DNA of 52,379 nt, from NCBI GenBank assembly GCA_013152375.1, contig JAADGM010000077.1:1-52379 (forward strand), read 5' to 3'. Positions 29,136 through 39,377 of this stretch are shown here, piece by piece; the stretch's first letter is position 1, and every line of letters starts with the position of its first letter. The position numbers and the translations under genes were made by a program. Under the pieces are notes generated by a model, which was not told where the DNA came from, made no database searches, and saw nothing but the letters and a program-made list of their open reading frames with translations. The DNA is from FCB group bacterium (GTDB lineage Bacteria > Fidelibacterota > Marinisomatia > SCGC-AAA003-L08 > JACNLC01).

Positions 29136-30304
29136 ATTTCTGGAAGTTTATCTGGAAGTTCACAACCCGGAAAGGAATCTCATCCCGCACAAGCTGGTCT
29201 GTGTTCCTGCCGGTGGGCGGTGTGTTCCTCGGGACCCTGGTGGTGACCCTCACTTTTGCCATCATGGACGGCATGGAGAGTGATATCTACGGAAAGCTAA
29301 GAGATTTCTCCTCGGCTGCTGTCATCGACCTTGGAAACTCCACAACCGGTGAACAGGCCGAATTAGCGAATTTTCTCACAGAAAATCAAATTACTTTTTA
29401 CCGGGCAATTGACCGTAACGGAGTCCTGGTGAAAGATGACCTGTTCCGACTGGTTCAAATCAGAGCCGTGGATGATTTCCCCAATTATGTGATGTCCCAT
29501 TTGAAAATTGCTGCTGTTGATACAATGGCAGACGTGATAATTCTCGGCAGTGGTCTTGCAGACCGGTTAGGGGCCTCCCGGGCCTCCGGTTTGGATCTGG
29601 TGTCACCTCTCGATATCAGCCTAACTACTGGAATCCCGCCGAGAAAAAAATTATATATCGCTGATATTTTTGAATCCGGTTTAGTGGATTTTGATCTTAA
29701 TTCCGCTGTGATTCCCTTACAGACAGGCCGAGCGGTTTTCCATCACAGCAGCAGTGAAAAATTTCTGCTGGATACTGAGTTCACACAAGATGTGGCAGAA
29801 CAGTTCCACTCGGATTTCGGCACATTTCAGTATTCTACCTGGGAGGATGAATACAGCGAATTATTATCAGCGATGCGTCTTGAGAAAATTGCTTATTCGA
29901 TCTTTGGATTTATGATTGTTTTCATTTCAGGTTTTAATCTCCTCAGTGTCATGAGTATGTCGGTCATGCGCAAGATTGCCCGCATTGGAATTTTGAAGAC
30001 TCTGGGATTTACCCGGCAAAGGATCGCATGGATCTTTTTTACCCAAGCCCTCATCACCGGATTGTGCGGTGCCCTGCTGGGAACATTATCTGCGTGGGCT
30101 GCCGTCCAGGCGGAACGACATTTTCATCTGCTTAAATCTTTTATGTCAACCTTTCCGCTGGCAGAATTTCCCCTGATCCTTCAGCCGGGAAAGATCCTGC
30201 TGGTGATCGGCATTTCGCTGATACTCACGATCGTTGCAGGGATTTACCCGGCTCGTAAAGCCGCAAGCCTTCACCCGGTAAAAGCCATTGATTATGTTCG
30301 TTGA
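29132..30304 (+). CDS. ABC transporter permease, LolC/LolE (FtsX-like) family, second copy
   Basis: N-terminal TM, MacB-like periplasmic core, RIGILKTLGFTRQRIAWIF; 4-nt overlap with preceding permease. Confidence 0.85.
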   Translation: MNFWKFIWKFTTRKGISSRTSWSVFLPVGGVFLGTLVVTLTFAIMDGMESDIYGKLRDFSSAAVIDLGNSTTGEQAELANFLTENQITFYRAIDRNGVLVKDDLFRLVQIRAVDDFPNYVMSHLKIAAVDTMADVIILGSGLADRLGASRASGLDLVSPLDISLTTGIPPRKKLYIADIFESGLVDFDLNSAVIPLQTGRAVFHHSSSEKFLLDTEFTQDVAEQFHSDFGTFQYSTWEDEYSELLSAMRLEKIAYSIFGFMIVFISGFNLLSVMSMSVMRKIARIGILKTLGFTRQRIAWIFFTQALITGLCGALLGTLSAWAAVQAERHFHLLKSFMSTFPLAEFPLILQPGKILLVIGISLILTIVAGIYPARKAASLHPVKAIDYVR

Positions 30305-30382
30305 CTCACGGATTGATTGCCGGGAAAGAGACAGAATGAAACAAATCCGTTTCCACGATCGTATTAACCGGACAAATCCATC

Positions 30383-31042
30383 ATGATCCTCAAAGCAACA
30401 GATATCCGTAAAACCTACAGGACCCGGGCTGAGAAAATTCAGGTCTTAAACGGGGTTAATCTGGAAATTTCCCCCGGTGAAATTGTAGTTGTCATGGGGC
30501 CCAGCGGCGCCGGAAAATCGACCCTGCTCCATATCCTGGGACTGATCGACAATTGTGACAGCGGCTCCATTGAATTCGAAGGCCATGTCGTGAATATGAC
30601 CCAGGACCTGTCCTCCATTCGTGCCCGAAAACTGGGATTTGTATTTCAATATCATCATCTGCTGCCTGAATTTACCGTGCTTGAAAATCTCCTCATTCCG
30701 CAGACACTCATTGGCACAAAACCCGCAGACGCAAAGTCACGCGGTTTGGACCTGCTGAACTTCATGGGGCTCGAAAACAGGGCGGAACATTACCCTTCAC
30801 AAATATCCGGTGGTGAAAAACAGAGGGTTGCTTTACTGCGGGCGCTCGTTAACTCTCCCCGGCTCGTGCTGGCGGACGAACCCACCGGTAATCTGGATCT
30901 TGGTAACAGCGTTCTCCTGCTGAAGCTGATCACGAATTTGCGGGATGAGTTCAATCAGTCGTTTTTAATTGCCACCCATGACAGGACAGTGGCGGATGTT
31001 GCCGATAGGGTTTTATCGCTTGATTGTGGTAAATTAAGTTAA
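30383..31042 (+). CDS. ABC transporter ATP-binding protein, LolD-like
   Basis: Walker A GPSGAGKSTLLHILG, signature SGGEKQRVALLRALV, Walker B LVLADEPTGNLD. Confidence 0.92.
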   Translation: MILKATDIRKTYRTRAEKIQVLNGVNLEISPGEIVVVMGPSGAGKSTLLHILGLIDNCDSGSIEFEGHVVNMTQDLSSIRARKLGFVFQYHHLLPEFTVLENLLIPQTLIGTKPADAKSRGLDLLNFMGLENRAEHYPSQISGGEKQRVALLRALVNSPRLVLADEPTGNLDLGNSVLLLKLITNLRDEFNQSFLIATHDRTVADVADRVLSLDCGKLS

Positions 31043-31057
31043 GGATAAGCGAAGGAA

Positions 31058-33511
31058 TTGATGAAAAGTAACTATTCAAAGAAAATTCAGATCATCCTGA
31101 AATTCGCCAAAGACGAAGCCATTCGTTACGGCCAGAGTTTCATTGGTTCAGAACACCTGCTGTTAGGGATCATCAAAAGCGGCCCGGGTAAAGCATCAGA
31201 TTTGCTGACTTCGGTTGGCGTAAATCTGACGGACCTGCGCAGGATGATAGATGCCAAAGCCAAACCAATGGGCGACACCATCACACTGGGTCATTTGCCC
31301 TTAACACGCAGGGCTGAAAGAATTTTACGAAATACGGTCACGGAAGCCGAAATGATGGGAAATGATCTCGTTGATGATATCCACCTGCTGTTGGCAATCG
31401 CCAGGGAAACGGATGGAATCATTGCCGAGATTCTGGAATCTTTTTCACTGGATTACGAATTGCTGTTAAGTTATGTGAAAAGTTCATCCCAGCCCTCGGG
31501 TCAGTCTGCAAAAAAACAAAAATCTGCCACGCCCACGCTGGATATGTTCAGCAGAGATATCTCTAAATTAGCCTCAACAGGAAAACTGGATCCCGTCATC
31601 GGCAGGACGGCAGAAATAGAAAGAGTAGCCCAAATCCTTTCCCGGCGTAAGAAAAATAATCCAGTGTTGATCGGGGAACCGGGTGTGGGCAAAACGGCCA
31701 TAGTGGAGGGGTTGGCGCTGAGAATTCTGAACAAGTCCGTTCCCCGAATCCTCTGGTCACAGAAAGTGAAGGCGCTGGATCTTGCCGGCCTTATTGCCGG
31801 TACAAAATATCGCGGACAGTTTGAAGAGAGAATGCAATCTTTGATGAAAGAACTGGAATCCGCAAAAGACGTTATCATTTTTATTGATGAATTGCATACG
31901 TTGGTAGGTGCGGGCAGCGCCTCAGGCTCTCTGGATGCTGCCAATCTGCTCAAACCCGCTCTCGCCAGAGGAGAAGTTCAGGTCATTGGCGCCACTACGC
32001 TGGACGAGTACCGGCGGCATGTTGAAAAAGACGGCGCTCTTGAAAGAAGATTTCAAAAAATAATTGTAAATCCCCCCTCGATCGAGGCCTCCATAAAAAT
32101 TCTCACCGGCCTTAAAGCCAAATATGAAGCTCATCATCAGATCCTGTATTCCGATGATGCTATCACTGCCTGTGTGGAACTCAGTGACCGTTACATCAGT
32201 GATAAATTTCTGCCGGATAAAGCCATCGATGTAATGGACGAAGTTGGCTCGAGAGTACACATCAACAATATCTTCGTGCCCGATTTTATTGTAAAAATCG
32301 AAAAGCAACTTCAGAAAATCCGTGGTGAAAAGGATCAGGTCATCAGCCACCAGCAATTTGAGAAAGCAGCTGAATTAAGAGATAGGGAACGAAAGCTCCT
32401 GGAAAAACAAAAAGAACTGCAAACCCGCTGGAATGAAGAACGCGGGGACAACCAGCCTGTCGTTTCCCCCGAAGATGTGGCCGGTGTGGTCTCGATGATC
32501 ACGGGCATTCCCCTGAATAAACTGGAAGAGAGCGAAAACGAACGGCTGCTGAGCATGGACCACGAACTTAAAAAGTGGATTATCGGACAGGGTGAGGCCA
32601 TCAGCCGGTTGACAAAGTCCATCCGCAGGGCCAGAACCGGATTTAATAATCCCAAGCGTCCCATCGGGTCCTTTCTGTTTCTCGGCCCCACGGGCGTCGG
32701 GAAGACTGAGCTGGCCAAAGTTCTCGCCCGTTATTTGTTCGACAATGAGGATTCCCTCGTTCGAATCGATATGTCAGAATACATGGAACGCTATAATGTG
32801 TCTCGTTTGGTGGGTGCCCCACCCGGGTACGTAGGATATGAAGAGGGAGGACAATTAACGGAGCGTGTTCGACGTCATCCTTATTCCGTCGTATTATTTG
32901 ACGAAATTGAAAAGGCGCACCGTGATGTGTACAATATACTGCTGCAGGTTCTGGATGAGGGTCAGCTTACCGATAGTTACGGCAGAAAAATTGATTTCAG
33001 AAATACGATTATCATCCTGACGACCAATCTGGGGACGAAGAGTTTCAGTCCGACATCTTTTGGTTTTGAGAACGACCAGGAAAATTCCGAACGCAAGAAA
33101 TTGAACGAAGACATTATGGCCGAAGTCAAACTTAAGTTCAAACCCGAATTTTTAAACCGCCTGGATGACATCATCCTTTTCAGCCAGCTTAGCAAAGAAG
33201 ATCTTTTCGGGATCGTGGATTTGCAGCTTGCGGATATTCGGGCAAATCTGAAATCCCGCAATATCAAATTTCGGATTGCCAAAAGTGCCCGGGAGTTGCT
33301 CATTGCCGAAGGGAATCATAAAGAATGGGGTGCACGACCTCTGCGCAGGGTCATCCAGAACCGGATCGAAAATGCAATCTCTGAAAAATTCCTGGGTGGT
33401 GAGTTTATAGACTCCGGAACCATCACCGTCAAAGCCGTGCGGGGCGAAATCATCATTACACAGACAACCCGGCCGGAACAGAAACCCGCGGAGAATCTCC
33501 TCAACCCCTGA
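31058..33511 (+). CDS. clpC: ATP-dependent Clp protease ATP-binding subunit ClpC-like
   Basis: Clp_N repeats (GSEHLLLGIIK), two AAA+ modules (GEPGVGKTAIVEGLA, GPTGVGKTELAKVLA), central UVR motif HQQFEKAAELRDRERKLL. Confidence 0.93.
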   Translation: MMKSNYSKKIQIILKFAKDEAIRYGQSFIGSEHLLLGIIKSGPGKASDLLTSVGVNLTDLRRMIDAKAKPMGDTITLGHLPLTRRAERILRNTVTEAEMMGNDLVDDIHLLLAIARETDGIIAEILESFSLDYELLLSYVKSSSQPSGQSAKKQKSATPTLDMFSRDISKLASTGKLDPVIGRTAEIERVAQILSRRKKNNPVLIGEPGVGKTAIVEGLALRILNKSVPRILWSQKVKALDLAGLIAGTKYRGQFEERMQSLMKELESAKDVIIFIDELHTLVGAGSASGSLDAANLLKPALARGEVQVIGATTLDEYRRHVEKDGALERRFQKIIVNPPSIEASIKILTGLKAKYEAHHQILYSDDAITACVELSDRYISDKFLPDKAIDVMDEVGSRVHINNIFVPDFIVKIEKQLQKIRGEKDQVISHQQFEKAAELRDRERKLLEKQKELQTRWNEERGDNQPVVSPEDVAGVVSMITGIPLNKLEESENERLLSMDHELKKWIIGQGEAISRLTKSIRRARTGFNNPKRPIGSFLFLGPTGVGKTELAKVLARYLFDNEDSLVRIDMSEYMERYNVSRLVGAPPGYVGYEEGGQLTERVRRHPYSVVLFDEIEKAHRDVYNILLQVLDEGQLTDSYGRKIDFRNTIIILTTNLGTKSFSPTSFGFENDQENSERKKLNEDIMAEVKLKFKPEFLNRLDDIILFSQLSKEDLFGIVDLQLADIRANLKSRNIKFRIAKSARELLIAEGNHKEWGARPLRRVIQNRIENAISEKFLGGEFIDSGTITVKAVRGEIIITQTTRPEQKPAENLLNP

Positions 33512-33639
33512 TACCGCTCTGTCAATTTCGAGCATATTTTTATTCTCACTGACAAAAAGGCTTAATCCTTTCTCCGGCATTATTATTGATGACCGTCACG
33601 TCAACTGAATAAAAAAATTTGTTAATAATTGGAGAAGAA

Positions 33640-35547
33640 ATGGGCAAAATCATTGGCATAGATCTTGGGACAACGAATTCCTGTGTTTCTGTAATGGAGG
33701 GCGGAAGCCCCACCGTTATCACAAACAGTGAAGGTGGACGGACAACACCATCTGTAGTTGCTTTCACAAAAGACGGTGACAGATTGGTGGGACAACCTGC
33801 CAAAAGACAGGCGGTAACCAATCCGGAAAACACCGTATTTTCAACCAAGCGGTTTGTGGGGCGTCTTTTTAAAGAAGTCGGCACCGAAATAAACGAAATG
33901 CCTTACCAGATCATCGAAGGGAAAAACGGTGGCGTCAAAATTAAGGTCGCCGGCAAAACCTATGATCCACCGGAGATCAGTGCCATGGTACTGCAGAAAT
34001 TAAAGCAGACCGCTGAGGAATATCTGGGTGAAAAAGTCACCGACGCAGTTATCACGGTTCCGGCCTATTTTAACGACAGTCAGAGACAAGCCACTAAAGA
34101 TGCCGGTAAAATTGCCGGGCTGAACGTGCGCAGGATCATCAACGAACCAACGGCAGCTGCTCTGGCTTACGGACTGGAGAAGCAGAAGGATGAAAAAATT
34201 GCGGTATTCGACCTCGGTGGCGGTACATTTGATATCTCGATTCTCGAACTGGGCGAGGGCGTGTTCGAGGTCAAATCCACTAATGGCGATACGCACCTTG
34301 GGGGTGACGATTTTGACCAGGCTCTTGTAACCTGGCTCGCTGATGAATTTAAAAAATCCGACGGGATTGATCTTCGGTCAGATCCCATGGCGCTACAGCG
34401 ACTGCGTGAAGCGGCAGAAAAAGCCAAATGCGAATTATCCTCGAATAAGCAGACCGATGTAAACCTGCCTTTCATTACCGCGGACGCCAGCGGTCCGAAG
34501 CATCTGAACATTGCACTGACCCGTGCAAAATTTGAAGGCTTGATCGCATCACTGCTGGACCGGACAAAAAAGCCCTGTCTGAAAGCGCTGAAGGATGCGG
34601 GACTGAAACCCGACGATATCAATGAAGTCATACTGGTCGGAGGTTCCACAAGAATTCCAAAAGTTCAGGAAATCGTAAAAGAGATATTTAATAAAACTCC
34701 CAATAAAGGAGTTAACCCTGATGAGGTTGTATCCATCGGTGCAGCCATTCAGGGTGGTGTTCTCGCCGGAGAAGTTGATGATATTTTACTGTTAGATGTG
34801 ACACCACTGTCACTTGGCATAGAGACGCTTGGGGGGGTTTTCACACGATTGATCGATGCGAACACGACCATCCCGACCAAGAAAAGCCAGGTTTTTTCCA
34901 CAGCTGCAGACAATCAACCCTCTGTCGAGGTACATGTGCTTCAGGGTGAAAGACAAATGGCCATAGATAATAAATCCCTGGGACGTTTCCATCTTGACGG
35001 TATTCCTCCGGCACCCCGGGGGGTTCCGCAAATCGAAGTGACGTTTGATATCGATGCCAATGGGATTCTGAATGTTTCCGCCAAAGACAAGGCTACCGGA
35101 AAAGAGCAGAACATTCGTATCGAAGCCTCCAGCGGTCTTACCGAGGCAGAAATCGAAAAGATGAAACGGGATGCTGAAGAACATTCGAAGGAAGACTCAG
35201 CAAAACGGGACGCCGTCGAAACCCATAACCAGGCGGATCAGCTGATCTATCAAACTGAAAAACAGATCTCCGATCTGGGAGATAAACTGTCTGGTGATGA
35301 TAAAAAGACACTGGAAGCAGCCATCGAAAAAATCAGAGAAGCTAACAAAGGAACTGATACCGATGCCATCAGGGCTGCCATGGAGGAATTGAACAAGGCC
35401 TGGAGCAAGATTTCCGAATCGCTTTATCAGCAGGCCCAGCAGCAGGGAGGTGATACCAAAACGGAAACAGACAAGTCTGCAAAATCAGAAACCAGTGGCG
35501 ACAGCAACGTGGAAGATGCTGATTTCGAGGTAGTGGACGAAAAATAA
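33640..35547 (+). CDS. dnaK: Chaperone protein DnaK (Hsp70)
   Basis: [64 protein letters not shown]; start at 33640 preceded by GGAGAAG SD. Confidence 0.98.
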   Translation: MGKIIGIDLGTTNSCVSVMEGGSPTVITNSEGGRTTPSVVAFTKDGDRLVGQPAKRQAVTNPENTVFSTKRFVGRLFKEVGTEINEMPYQIIEGKNGGVKIKVAGKTYDPPEISAMVLQKLKQTAEEYLGEKVTDAVITVPAYFNDSQRQATKDAGKIAGLNVRRIINEPTAAALAYGLEKQKDEKIAVFDLGGGTFDISILELGEGVFEVKSTNGDTHLGGDDFDQALVTWLADEFKKSDGIDLRSDPMALQRLREAAEKAKCELSSNKQTDVNLPFITADASGPKHLNIALTRAKFEGLIASLLDRTKKPCLKALKDAGLKPDDINEVILVGGSTRIPKVQEIVKEIFNKTPNKGVNPDEVVSIGAAIQGGVLAGEVDDILLLDVTPLSLGIETLGGVFTRLIDANTTIPTKKSQVFSTAADNQPSVEVHVLQGERQMAIDNKSLGRFHLDGIPPAPRGVPQIEVTFDIDANGILNVSAKDKATGKEQNIRIEASSGLTEAEIEKMKRDAEEHSKEDSAKRDAVETHNQADQLIYQTEKQISDLGDKLSGDDKKTLEAAIEKIREANKGTDTDAIRAAMEELNKAWSKISESLYQQAQQQGGDTKTETDKSAKSETSGDSNVEDADFEVVDEK

Positions 35548-35575
35548 CCGGTTTTGATTTTCACGCATTTTGCTT

Positions 35576-35609
35576 AGAACGGACAGTTATTGCTGTCCGT
35601 TCTTTTTTT
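35576..35609 (+). terminator. Intrinsic terminator after dnaK
   Basis: AGAACGGACAG-TTATTG-CTGTCCGTTCT followed by T-tract. Confidence 0.92.
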
Positions 35610-35644
35610 CAGAATCTAAACCGCTGTAATTTCGTACAACTGTA

Positions 35645-38600
35645 ATGTCACAAAAACGGATAAGAAAATGGTTTGCCGGGATATCACTCTCAATAATTGC
35701 TGTTATTGCAGGAACCATTCTCTTATTTTTACTGAAACCTTCCCTGTTCATCAGAGACCTCGAAAAAAAGGCCACTGCTCTGTTTCCCCGGTCCTCAAAG
35801 CTCACTATAACAATCGAATCCTTCAGCGGGAATTTCCTTAAGGGTTTCCATTTCAACGAGATCGAATTACACAAAGAATCGGAACTTATTGGATATGCAG
35901 GGGAAAGTACCGCCAATATAAGCCTTAGAGATCTGCTGTTCGGGAGGATCTACTTCAACAAACTGACTCTAACGGACTGCGGTATTAATCTTGACTCGCT
36001 GGTAATCATAAAATTCAACTCGCTCAAGAAAAATTCTTCAAATGAGCGATTTCCCTTTGCGGTCAACCGGCTGGAAATTGATCGGGCCACCCTCCGCTAC
36101 CGCGGGACGGATCTGCAGTTGAACCTTACAGGGAGTCTCACGACAGCCTATGGTCCCACCCTTACAATTGAAACGGCCGATCTTCAAACAGAGGGACTTG
36201 ATGACCCGGTTTTTCTGGATGGGTCGATTCTCACCCTGCGCGGGAAAAATCTGGAGATCAACCCGTTTAATGTGTACACCCGTTATCGTGGGAAGTCCCT
36301 CATTGCCCGGACCATGGTCAGATTTATCAATAATGACTCCGGACGGGTGGAAGTGCGATTCGGCGGGGACACAAAATACGGGGAATTCAAAATCAAAAAT
36401 ATGAATGGCCAGGGGCATATAGCAGAAAATGTTCTCACGATTGATACCAGCTATTGTGAATATGAAACCGGCAGTCTGAGGTCCTCCGGCCGGTTTGACC
36501 TGAAAACCAGAAACTGGGATATCTCCAGCAGGATTGACAGTGTAACCATCGCCGGAGATTCCCTCTACACAAATTTCGGTGGAGATGTTACACTGATCGG
36601 CAGGGATCTGCTGAAGTCTCTGCAAGCCACAGTAAATCTACAGAAAGTTACGGTAAACGAATTCGGTTTCAGCACTATCCGCGGTACCCTGGCCTGGAGT
36701 GACGGTAAACTGGTAAATGTCGATACACTAGCTTTTTCCGGTACGGACTATTCCGGAATTATTTCCGATCTCGAGGTGACCTCGCAGCGGGATATGGTGA
36801 TTACCGGGAAATTAGAGGTCGCCGGCCTCACGCTGAGTACCCTGACGGAGAAATTACCCGAGGTCACCACTACCGGCGAAGGAGAGTTCCACTTTGAAAG
36901 TTCCGGTTTAAAGAAAAAATTCCGGGCGTTACTCCGGGCAGAGTCCATGAGTTACGGCAAGTTGACCACCGGCAAAGTGATTTGTGATATTGATTATAAT
37001 TCACCGGAGAAGAAAATCTCCGACACCAACATCAGCGGTGTCATAGGGGATCTGTCACTGGTGAAAAAGAGATTTGATAAAGTGCTGTTTATCGTCTCTG
37101 CCAAAAACGGACGCATTGATGTAGAAAATATCAAGGCTCATAATTCAGAAGGGGATGTCCTCACTTTCTCCGGCAGTATCTATGATTCGCTGCGCGTCGT
37201 GGAGGTAGATTCTCTTTACGGCGTTTTGAACACCCTGGATTTTCGAGCTGATAAGTTCACCCTTCAAAAAAATGGTGATGTTTACACCCTGGGGAATACC
37301 ATTCTGAATATCGGAGAGGGTACTATAGGGCTGTCAGGCGAATTTAAAAATTTGCTGAATTATCAGTTTCTAACTGATGTAAATGATCTGGATATTCAAT
37401 TAATGAACGATTTCTTCCGGTTCAACCAACTTTTTCAGGGAACCGCAAACGGCAGTTTTCAAATCAGCCGCTCGGGAGGTCCTCCCAGAGTTTTTTCCGA
37501 TGTCTCCATCTCAAGCGGGAAACTCGACAATCTTGACTTTAACAAACTGGCAGGGCAGTTTTCATTTCTGAATAACCGACTCCTCATCAGTGACCTGTCA
37601 CTCGATTCCCACGAAGGGCAATTGTCAATAGCCGGAATTATTAACTTCTCTTTCGAACCGGGGCGCAGCCTGGTGTCAGCCGTCGATTCCCTGGGCGTCA
37701 TTTGTAAACTGGATAATTTTGAACTGGACACATTTCACCGTTATTTCCGCTGGGGTTTGGACACTAGAGGAATGATCAGCGGAGACCTGTCTATCAGCGG
37801 CAGACCTGACAGCCCCAAAATGCTGGGAAATTTCACTATCGATCAGCCCGTTTTTGACCGGATCAAAGGTAAATCGGTCACCGGGACTTTTGTTTACGAG
37901 AATCAAAAAGCCTATTTCAAATCAGTAAAAGCGATCCTCGAGAATGGCGCCTATACAGTGACGGGTTATATCCCTGCCAATTTTGATTTTGTAACGGCGG
38001 ATCGAAAAAGCGCTAAAAATATGCCCATGGACCTGATGATCACGGGTACCGCCACAGCGATTGATTTTTTACAGCCATATATCGAATCAGTGGATTCTCT
38101 CACCGGGAACTTTGCCATGCAGATGTCCATCTCCGGTACTTTTCTGGACCCCGTGCGAAACGGTCAGGTCGTGCTTGAAAATGGCCGGATAAGTGTATTG
38201 AACCTGGACAATACATTCAGCAGCCTTAACGGTTATGCCACCATCGATGACAACAAGCTAACGATTAAATACCTGAATGGAAAGTCCAGGGGGACTGTTG
38301 ACGACAGTAATCTATGGGATTCGATGAAAGGATTTATTCTGAGAATTTTCAGGACAGATGAAAAACCTGAAGATTCACCTAATTTGCAAGTTTCCGGCGG
38401 TATGGACCTGTCCCAGTTTTTCAGGCCGGATTACAATCTGGAATTGACGGGTGAGGACCTCTTCTTAAAAAGTTCGGAAAACAAATTCATTGGTATAGGG
38501 GATGCCAAAATTTACGTTACCGGACGGGATACGGTCATGGTCACGGGTCAGTTTATACCCAAGCCGAATGAATTTCTCATCACGGATGATTTTCATTCGG

Positions 38601-39376
38601 AAGCTTCCCTGAAAATAAACCGTCATAAAACAGGGCCCGTTTTCGGTTACGATATCCATGTACCGCTGGATAATGTTGTACGTATGGAAAACAGTTTCCT
38701 TCAGGGATTTGAACTGGATGGGGATTTGACCATTACCGCCATGGGAGACAGCGATTTCCGGTTTTCCGGAACGGTGAATATCATCAACGGCACCTTCATT
38801 CTGAACGGTACCGAATATACCAATACTACGGGCTCAATATTTCTGGACCCGTCCAACACTATCCCAACGGTCGATATTGAGGCTTTAACGTCCGTGAACG
38901 GCAATCAGTACCGGATTTTTTTCCGGGGGCCCTTGAATGATCCCAATTATGAGATCCGGGATGAGGATACGGGAAGCTTTATTACTTCTGACGAACAGGA
39001 TGCTATCCTGCGCCTGCTTATCACCGGCGGATCGGGCAATAACGGCAATATCGGAGAAACCGGAAAAACGCTCTTCTCAAATTATATTGAAAATGAATTT
39101 GAACAGTTTATCGCTCAGCACAGTCCCATCGACCGCTTTCAGGTTGAAAGTGAGTCAGCCCTGCTCACGGATTTCAATAAAGCAGATGTGAATATTTCCA
39201 TCGCAAAAAATATTACACAAAAATTATACATGAATATTCGCAGTGATGTATTTTCGGATCAGATCACCAACGAATACGAAGTGGGATACCGTATTAACCG
39301 TAACATGTCGCTGGTGGGCCGACTGGACCAGAATGGCCTGCCGCACATGAATTACAGGATCAAGATCGACTACTGA
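35645..39376 (+). CDS. TamB-like (DUF490) translocation/assembly module protein
   Basis: 1243 aa, N-terminal TM anchor, repetitive beta-rich AsmA/TamB-like architecture, C-terminal domain GTVNIINGTFILNGTEYTNTTGSIFLDPSNTIPTVDIEA...LLITGGSG. Confidence 0.85.
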   Translation: MSQKRIRKWFAGISLSIIAVIAGTILLFLLKPSLFIRDLEKKATALFPRSSKLTITIESFSGNFLKGFHFNEIELHKESELIGYAGESTANISLRDLLFGRIYFNKLTLTDCGINLDSLVIIKFNSLKKNSSNERFPFAVNRLEIDRATLRYRGTDLQLNLTGSLTTAYGPTLTIETADLQTEGLDDPVFLDGSILTLRGKNLEINPFNVYTRYRGKSLIARTMVRFINNDSGRVEVRFGGDTKYGEFKIKNMNGQGHIAENVLTIDTSYCEYETGSLRSSGRFDLKTRNWDISSRIDSVTIAGDSLYTNFGGDVTLIGRDLLKSLQATVNLQKVTVNEFGFSTIRGTLAWSDGKLVNVDTLAFSGTDYSGIISDLEVTSQRDMVITGKLEVAGLTLSTLTEKLPEVTTTGEGEFHFESSGLKKKFRALLRAESMSYGKLTTGKVICDIDYNSPEKKISDTNISGVIGDLSLVKKRFDKVLFIVSAKNGRIDVENIKAHNSEGDVLTFSGSIYDSLRVVEVDSLYGVLNTLDFRADKFTLQKNGDVYTLGNTILNIGEGTIGLSGEFKNLLNYQFLTDVNDLDIQLMNDFFRFNQLFQGTANGSFQISRSGGPPRVFSDVSISSGKLDNLDFNKLAGQFSFLNNRLLISDLSLDSHEGQLSIAGIINFSFEPGRSLVSAVDSLGVICKLDNFELDTFHRYFRWGLDTRGMISGDLSISGRPDSPKMLGNFTIDQPVFDRIKGKSVTGTFVYENQKAYFKSVKAILENGAYTVTGYIPANFDFVTADRKSAKNMPMDLMITGTATAIDFLQPYIESVDSLTGNFAMQMSISGTFLDPVRNGQVVLENGRISVLNLDNTFSSLNGYATIDDNKLTIKYLNGKSRGTVDDSNLWDSMKGFILRIFRTDEKPEDSPNLQVSGGMDLSQFFRPDYNLELTGEDLFLKSSENKFIGIGDAKIYVTGRDTVMVTGQFIPKPNEFLITDDFHSEASLKINRHKTGPVFGYDIHVPLDNVVRMENSFLQGFELDGDLTITAMGDSDFRFSGTVNIINGTFILNGTEYTNTTGSIFLDPSNTIPTVDIEALTSVNGNQYRIFFRGPLNDPNYEIRDEDTGSFITSDEQDAILRLLITGGSGNNGNIGETGKTLFSNYIENEFEQFIAQHSPIDRFQVESESALLTDFNKADVNISIAKNITQKLYMNIRSDVFSDQITNEYEVGYRINRNMSLVGRLDQNGLPHMNYRIKIDY

Positions 39377-39377
39377 T

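Noticed and set aside
33512-33639. Possible CIRCE/HrcA operator upstream of dnaK
   Set aside because: I looked for TTAGCACTC-N9-GAGTGCTAA and did not see it.
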